Positions 14,253-18,389 of a DNA stretch of 18,389 nucleotides are shown piece after piece. The notes beneath the pieces are model-generated. The model was not told the origin of the DNA. It was given only the letters and a program-made list of their open reading frames with translations, and made no database searches. Position numbers and translations under genes: made by a program. This DNA is from an uncultured Collinsella sp. (lineage in GTDB: Bacteria; Actinomycetota; Coriobacteriia; Coriobacteriales; Coriobacteriaceae), in contig URTZ01000020.1 of NCBI GenBank assembly GCA_900550825.1, forward strand, positions 1 through 18,389. Reading direction: 5' to 3'. Numbering within the stretch: position 1 is the first letter of the stretch; every line of letters starts with the position of its first letter.

Positions 14253-14284
14253 ACCGTTTACCGTACAATATCGACCGCTCACCC
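14253..14284 (+). promoter_or_regulatory. 21-bp-spaced ACCGTTTACC / ACCGCTCACC pair, module 3
   Basis: ACCG begins at 14253 and 14274, 21 bp apart, with CAATATCG between them. This is the clearest plus-strand example of the shared motif pair, located 48 bp before the module 3 operator palindrome. Confidence 0.55.
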
Positions 14285-14318
14285 GTAAATCCTTGTTGCT
14301 CTTCCAAAAATGTCTTAC

Positions 14319-14328
14319 GTTGTCATTA
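14319..14328 (+). promoter_or_regulatory. LacI-type operator half-site, module 3
   Basis: GTTGTCATTA repeats one half of the adjacent palindrome, with its CpG (14318/14319) 23 bp from that of the main operator. The left half is not conserved. It may be an auxiliary site. Confidence 0.4.
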
Positions 14329-14331
14329 ACG

Positions 14332-14351
14332 AAATGACAACGTTGTCATTT
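14332..14351 (+). promoter_or_regulatory. LacI-type operator (perfect palindrome), module 3
   Basis: AAATGACAACGTTGTCATTT is a perfect 20-bp palindrome centred on CpG, the classic LacI/GalR operator form. TTGTCA at 14343-14348 inside it is a plausible -35, with a weak TTAAGC about 17 nt downstream. It starts 123 nt before the permease ATG. Confidence 0.72.
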
Positions 14352-14454
14352 CGCAATGCCTTCCTTAAGCAGGAAGGTTTCCGGGCAGTCCTGACCATCC
14401 ATCGACGACCAGTTCCATCCACATGCATCGCGCATCAAGTAGCAAAGGAGCTCT

Positions 14455-16233
14455 ATGGACGCCATCGTAAAGATGCTCGAAAAGCATCAACCGTTCTTTG
14501 AGAAGATCTCGAGGAACATCTACCTCCAGGCCATCAAGGACGGATTCCTTGGGTGCATGCCCATCGTCCTTACCTCTTCGATCTTCCTGCTGATCGCCAC
14601 CCTTCCCGGCGTAGTTGGCATCACGCTGCCCCAGCCGCTCATCGACTGGTGCAACAAGCTGTACAACTTCACCATGGGCGTCATGGGCATCATGGTTGCC
14701 GGCACCACCGCCAAGAACTTCACGGCTTCCATGAACCGTCGCATGCCCGCCGGCAAGGTGCTCAACGACGGCTCCACCATGGTGGCCGCCCAGTGCAGCA
14801 TGCTGCTGCTCGCAGTCACGCAGTTCACCACCAAGTTCAACGGCTCCGAGCTTTCGGTCTTCGATTGCACCAGCATGGGCACGCGCGGTCTGTTCTCGGC
14901 CTATATCGCCGCGTTCATTACCGTGTGGGTCTACAAATTCTGCGTCTCGCGCGATTTGACCATTAAGCTGCCCAAGGAGGTCCCGGGCGCCATCGCTCAG
15001 AACTTCCGCGACATCATCCCCTTTGGCGGCGCCGTCATTATCTGCGGCATCATCGATGTCGTCGTGCGCAACCTCATGGGCGTTCCGTTCTCCGAGCTGC
15101 TCATCAAGCTGCTCTCCCCGCTCTTCACTGCGGCAGAAACCTATCCTGGCCTTATCCTTATCCAGGCAGCCACCGCGTTCTTCTGGTTCATCGGCGTCCA
15201 CGGCCCCTCGATCGTCCAGCCGGGCATCGACCCCATCCGTCTTGCCAACCAGGCCGAGAACCTGCAGGTTCTGCTGGCCGGTGGTCACCCCGCCCATTCC
15301 CTCACCTTTAACATGTCGCTCGTGGGTGAGTTCGGCGGCACCGGTGCCACGTTTATCGTGCCGCTCCTGCTGATTCTCTTTATGAAGTCCAAGCAGCTCA
15401 AAGCCGTCGGTAAGGCCTCGATTGTTCCTGTTGCCTTCGCCGTCAACGAGCCGCTGCTCTTTGGCGCGCCGATGATCCTTAACCCCTACATGCTCATCCC
15501 CTTTGTTGCCGCCGGCTGCGTCAACGTGAGTGTTGCCAAGTTCTTTATCGACAATGTGGGCATGAACGGCTTCTCCTTCGTGGTGCCTTGGGCCACCCCC
15601 GCCCCCATCGGTATCTTCATCACCACGAACTTCCAGCTTATTGCCCTGGTATTTGTCGCGATCATCATCTTGCTGGACGCCGTCATCTACCTGCCGTTCT
15701 TGAAGGCATACGATAAGCTGCTCTGCGACCAGGAGGCCGAGCGCGCCGCCGAGCTGGGTCTCGAGTCCAATGGTGCCGCTGCCGTCGCCGCCAGCACCTC
15801 CGCGCCCGCTGTCGAGCAGACCGCCGCTTCCGTCGAGCCGACCGCCGCTGCCGCCGACAGCAAGCCTGTCGCCGATCAGCCTGAGCCCGCCTCCGACGCA
15901 TCCGCTAAGAAGGATGTCGATGGCCTGAAGGTCCTCGTCCTGTGCGCCGGCGCCGGCACCTCTGCCATGCTTGCCAATGCCATCAAGGAAGGTGCCGCGC
16001 AGACCGGAGAGAACATTGCTTCCTCCGCAGGCGCCTATGGCCAGCACACTGCCATCATGGATCAGTACGACGTCATCGTGCTCGCCCCGCAGGTTCGTAG
16101 CTACTACAACGACATGAAGGCCGACACCGATCGTCTGGGCATTAAGCTGCTCGCCCCGCGCGGCAAGGAATATATCGACCTTACCCGCGACCCCGCCGGC
16201 GCCATCAAGTGGCTCCGCGAGAACCTCGACTAG
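14455..16233 (+). CDS. lacE: PTS lactose-family permease EIICB, module 3
   Basis: A 592-aa permease with EIIC (about 1-419), a long Ala/Ser/Glu/Pro linker (about 420-489) and EIIB (about 491-592). EIIC keeps His249 in GVHGPSIVQPGI and Glu332 in NEPLLFGAPMILNP. The EIIB phosphocysteine is Cys497 in VLVLCAGAGTSAMLANAI. It resembles the module 2 protein throughout EIIB and in EIIC (both have LPKEVPGAIAQNFRDI), while the linkers have diverged in length and sequence. AAAGGAG lies 4 nt before the ATG. It heads an operon with a GH1 gene and lacks its own EIIA, so it likely takes phosphate from LacF. A beta-galactoside is the likely substrate class, judged by the partner enzyme; the exact sugar is unknown. 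Confidence 0.91.
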   Translation: MDAIVKMLEKHQPFFEKISRNIYLQAIKDGFLGCMPIVLTSSIFLLIATLPGVVGITLPQPLIDWCNKLYNFTMGVMGIMVAGTTAKNFTASMNRRMPAGKVLNDGSTMVAAQCSMLLLAVTQFTTKFNGSELSVFDCTSMGTRGLFSAYIAAFITVWVYKFCVSRDLTIKLPKEVPGAIAQNFRDIIPFGGAVIICGIIDVVVRNLMGVPFSELLIKLLSPLFTAAETYPGLILIQAATAFFWFIGVHGPSIVQPGIDPIRLANQAENLQVLLAGGHPAHSLTFNMSLVGEFGGTGATFIVPLLLILFMKSKQLKAVGKASIVPVAFAVNEPLLFGAPMILNPYMLIPFVAAGCVNVSVAKFFIDNVGMNGFSFVVPWATPAPIGIFITTNFQLIALVFVAIIILLDAVIYLPFLKAYDKLLCDQEAERAAELGLESNGAAAVAASTSAPAVEQTAASVEPTAAAADSKPVADQPEPASDASAKKDVDGLKVLVLCAGAGTSAMLANAIKEGAAQTGENIASSAGAYGQHTAIMDQYDVIVLAPQVRSYYNDMKADTDRLGIKLLAPRGKEYIDLTRDPAGAIKWLRENLD

Positions 16234-16247
16234 TTCCTCCCTCTGTT

Positions 16248-16274
16248 GGTGCCCGGATCCCCAGTTCGGGCACC
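16248..16274 (+). other. Intercistronic stem-loop between EIICB and GH1, module 3
   Basis: GGTGCCCG (16248-16255) pairs perfectly with CGGGCACC (16267-16274), 14 nt after the permease stop. A pyrimidine tract follows, without a T-run. Its position is equivalent to the hairpins in modules 1 and 2. Confidence 0.5.
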
Positions 16275-16308
16275 TCTCCCTATTCGTATCCCACAGAAAG
16301 GATGACTC

Positions 16309-17730
16309 ATGACCAACCCCATGCAGTTCCCCGACGGCTTTGTGTTTGGCGGCGCCACCGCCGCTTACCAGGTTGAGGGCGAGACCCGCACACACGGCAA
16401 GGGCAAAGTGCCCTGGGACGATTTCCTGGCAGCCCAGGGTCGCTTCTCCCCCGATCCCGCAAGCGACTTCTACAACAAGTACCCGGTCGATATCGACCTG
16501 TGCCAGCGCTTCGGCATTAACGGCATTCGTGTCTCCATCGCTTGGAGCCGCATCTTCCCCAACGGCACCGGCGAGATTAACCCCGAGGGTGTTGCCTTCT
16601 ATCACGAGCTCTTTGCCACCTGCAATAATGCCGGCGTTATCCCCTATGTCACGCTCGATCACTTTGATACACCTGAGGCCTTTTACCAGAACGGCGGCGA
16701 GGGCTTCCTGACGCGCACGACGATCGACGCCTTTGTCGAGTACGCCAAGTTCTGCTTTGCCGAGTTCACCGAGGTCAAGCACTGGTTTACCTTTAACGAG
16801 ATTCCCGCGACCGCCGAGGGCAGCTTTATCGTCGGCAACTGGCCGCACGGCGAGAAGTATCGCCTGGACAAGGCCTTCCAGCTCATGCACAACATGATGG
16901 TGGCCCACGCCAAGGCTGTCGTCGCCTTCCATGAGGGCGGCTTTGAGGGCGAGATCGGCATTGTCCAGAACCTGGAGCCCAAGTATCCCCTCGATCCCAA
17001 CAACGCCGCCGACTGCGAGGCAGCTCGCATGGCCGACGTCATCAACAACCGCTGGGTACTCGACGCTACCTTCCGCGGCCACTATGCAGCCGACACCATG
17101 GAGGCTGCGACCAAGCTGGCCCATATCGCCGGCGGCGAGCTCGACGTCCGCGACGAGGACATCGCCGCGCTGACCGCCGCGCTCCCCTACAACGATTGCT
17201 TGGGCGTCAACACCTACAAGTGCCAGTTCCTGCGTGCTGCCGAGGGCGAAAACGACATCAACCACAATGGCACCGGCGACAAGGGCTCCTCGCGCTGGTT
17301 CCTCAAGGGCGTGGGCGAGTCATGCGTGCGCGAAGGCGTACCCACCACCGATTGGGACTGGATTATCTATCCCGAGGGCCTGTACGACCTGCTGCTGCGC
17401 ATTAAGAACGATTACCCCAACTACAAGAAGATCTACATTACCGAGAACGGCATGGGCTATAAGGACGACTTCGAGGATGGCTTTATCGACGACGCCCCTC
17501 GCATCGACTACATGCGTCAACATCTCGCATGGATCCTCAAGGCGATTGACGGCGGCGTAAACATCGACGGCTACTTCGTGTGGTCGCTGCAGGACCAGTT
17601 CTCCTGGACCAACGGCTACAACAAGCGCTACGGCCTGTTCTACATCGACTTTGAGACCCAGAAGCGCTATCCCAAGGCGAGCGCGTACTGGTACAAGAAC
17701 GTCGCGGAGACCGGCCTGCTCATGGCCTAA
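16309..17730 (+). CDS. lacG: 6-phospho-beta-galactosidase (GH1), module 3
   Basis: A 473-aa GH1 enzyme close in length and sequence to lactic-acid-bacterial LacG and to the module 1 enzyme (both have FVFGGATAAYQVEGETRTHG and RFSPDPASDFYN). The acid/base is Glu164 in FTFNEI and the nucleophile is Glu379 in YITENG. The galactose-6-phosphate site is Ser432-Trp433...Lys439-x-Tyr441 in FSWTNGYNKRYG. AAAGGA lies 6 nt before the ATG. It follows its permease by 75 nt, with a hairpin between. It hydrolyses phosphorylated beta-galactosides, feeding galactose-6-phosphate to LacAB. A GGEGF insertion near residue 129 (YQNGGEGFLTRTT), where module 1 has EKGDFLNRET, sits near the substrate loops and may tune specificity. 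Confidence 0.94.
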   Translation: MTNPMQFPDGFVFGGATAAYQVEGETRTHGKGKVPWDDFLAAQGRFSPDPASDFYNKYPVDIDLCQRFGINGIRVSIAWSRIFPNGTGEINPEGVAFYHELFATCNNAGVIPYVTLDHFDTPEAFYQNGGEGFLTRTTIDAFVEYAKFCFAEFTEVKHWFTFNEIPATAEGSFIVGNWPHGEKYRLDKAFQLMHNMMVAHAKAVVAFHEGGFEGEIGIVQNLEPKYPLDPNNAADCEAARMADVINNRWVLDATFRGHYAADTMEAATKLAHIAGGELDVRDEDIAALTAALPYNDCLGVNTYKCQFLRAAEGENDINHNGTGDKGSSRWFLKGVGESCVREGVPTTDWDWIIYPEGLYDLLLRIKNDYPNYKKIYITENGMGYKDDFEDGFIDDAPRIDYMRQHLAWILKAIDGGVNIDGYFVWSLQDQFSWTNGYNKRYGLFYIDFETQKRYPKASAYWYKNVAETGLLMA

Positions 17731-17752
17731 CTTTTGCCGCATACCCCCTGTC

Positions 17753-17800
17753 GGCCGCATGCGAATCCCTCCACGGGTTCGCATACGGCCTTTTTGTTTT
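17753..17800 (+). terminator. Rho-independent terminator of the module 3 operon
   Basis: GGCCGCATGCGAA (17753-17765) and TTCGCATACGGCC (17778-17790) form a 13-bp stem with one mismatch, followed by TTTTTGTTTT. It begins 22 nt past the GH1 stop. Confidence 0.92.
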
Positions 17801-17824
17801 GGTTCGGCCCGTGCGGGCCGTTTA

Positions 17825-18040
17825 TCTCGATCTGTAACATCTAGCAGGGATTTTCAATCCTAACTGTTATAGATTTAGACGAACGAGCAACCAGGGCTAA
17901 AAGATCTCAATCTGTAACACGTAGCCCACTTTTAACCGTCTAACTGTTACAGATCGAGACAAACGCCACAGGTTAATCCCTTTAATCTCAATCTGTAACA
18001 TCTAGCCGAGTTTTTCGATCCCAACCGTTACTGATTGAGA
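17825..18040. repeat. 55-nt palindromic repeat cluster 3 (three units, A-B-A)
   Basis: Units are 17825-17879 (A, the most degenerate: arm TGTTATAGATTTAGA), 17905-17959 (B) and 17986-18040 (A), starting 80 and 81 nt apart. The B core TAGCCCACTTTTAACCG matches the B units at 8007 and 13015. The cluster fills most of the 452-nt gap between the GH1 gene and the Fic gene; here the right neighbour is codirectional, not convergent. All eight units in the window read in the same direction. Confidence 0.86.
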
Positions 18041-18099
18041 CAATTGGATAGTCAAATCCGCGCTTTCCAAGCAGCTGTGAAGCGCGCCTCTTATCTTGT

Positions 18100-18174
18100 T
18101 TTCAGTATCACGAACATATTTTCGGCATCATTTCATGTTATTATGATACCGAAAATATGTTCGTGATACTGAAA
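18100..18174. promoter_or_regulatory. Large inverted repeat overlapping the Fic gene promoter
   Basis: The arm at 18100-18125 and the arm at 18149-18174 are perfect 26-nt reverse complements; extending inwards to 18131 and 18143 adds six pairs with one mismatch, leaving an 11-nt spacer. Each arm contains the near-palindromic core CGAACATATTTTCG. A good -10 hexamer (TATGAT, 18142-18147) sits at the inner edge of the right arm, so the arms would cover the -35 region and the transcription start. The right arm ends at the Shine-Dalgarno. Confidence 0.75.
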
Positions 18175-18182
18175 GGAGCCAT

Positions 18183-18389
18183 ATGCGCCGGTTTGATTAC
18201 GCCATAGTTCCAGCGGAACTCGAAGCAACTCCAATCACCAACCTCCTCCTCTCGATACGCGAGCATAAAGGCCGACAGCTTGTTCTGAGTCAAGTCAAAC
18301 CCGAACTCCTATCGTCCCTAATGGAGGAGGCTAAGATCCAAAGCACCCAATCCTCCAACGGACTTGAAGGAATTGTTACCACCCAAAAA
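18183..18389 (+). CDS. Fic-family protein, N-terminal part (cut by the window end)
   Basis: 69 codons are visible before the window ends with the frame still open. The peptide begins MRRFDYAIVPAELEATPIT and continues IREHKGRQLVLSQVKPELL to EEAKIQSTQSSNGLEGIVTT. This matches the N-terminal region of Fic/DOC proteins with a Fic_N domain. Ser58-x3-Glu62-Gly63 fits the inhibitory motif (S/T)xxxE(G/N) of class II Fic enzymes, in which the Glu blocks ATP-dependent AMP transfer by the downstream HPFxxGNGR motif (not in the window). AAAGGAG lies 4 nt before the ATG, which begins right after a large inverted repeat. Such proteins often end in a winged helix, so autoregulation through that repeat is plausible but unseen. 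The region is less GC-rich than the lac modules. Confidence 0.82.
   Translation, partial: MRRFDYAIVPAELEATPITNLLLSIREHKGRQLVLSQVKPELLSSLMEEAKIQSTQSSNGLEGIVTTQK

Noticed and set aside
14365..17265. A 966-codon open frame on the minus strand, antisense to the module 3 permease and GH1 genes
   Set aside because: It runs opposite two clearly homologous genes and through their intercistronic gap; the translation is low-complexity Gly/Asp/Val/His-rich with no family motif. High GC at third positions suppresses antisense stops.

Overview
The window is GC-rich bacterial DNA with short intergenic gaps and clear Shine-Dalgarno sites. It encodes a tagatose-6-phosphate-type lactose/beta-galactoside system. 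The protein style (alanine-rich linkers, GC-ending codons) and this gene set fit a gut actinobacterium of the Coriobacteriia, most likely Collinsella-like. The taxonomic call is inference, because no rRNA or other marker gene is present.

Layout. 1-1064 (minus): lacA-lacB, the two subunits of galactose-6-phosphate isomerase; lacC and lacD are not visible. 1372-2394 (minus): a multi-pass membrane protein of unknown function with its own terminator. 2619-2957 (minus): lacF, the only EIIA(Lac) in the window. From 3172 to 17730 there are three paralogous modules. Each has a LacI-family regulator on the minus strand, diverging from a two-gene plus-strand operon that encodes a lactose-family PTS permease (EIICB) and a GH1 6-phospho-beta-galactosidase. 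Modules 1 and 3 have the order permease-hydrolase; module 2 is hydrolase-permease. The right edge holds the start of a Fic-family gene behind a very large inverted repeat.

How the genes work together (inference from known families). The three EIICB proteins would import and phosphorylate beta-galactosides, probably all drawing phosphate from the single LacF. The GH1 enzymes, all carrying the Ser-Trp...Lys-x-Tyr phosphate/galactose-site signature of LacG, would cleave the phosphodisaccharides. Galactose-6-phosphate would then go through LacAB to tagatose-6-phosphate.

Non-coding structure is the most interesting part. (i) Each divergent regulator/operon gap holds LacI-type operators with a central CpG and the frame AAATGnnnAC-GTnnnCATTT; the three middle bases differ between modules. 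(ii) Five intergenic regions (lacA, lacF and all three modules) carry a pair of ACCGYTYRC-like motifs exactly 21 bp apart, which suggests a shared second regulator. (iii) Eight copies of a 55-nt imperfect palindrome, in two alternating subtypes with a 79-81 nt period, lie in three clusters after the module terminators. (iv) Each two-gene operon has a stem-loop between its cistrons. I found no tRNA, rRNA, CRISPR array or transposase.
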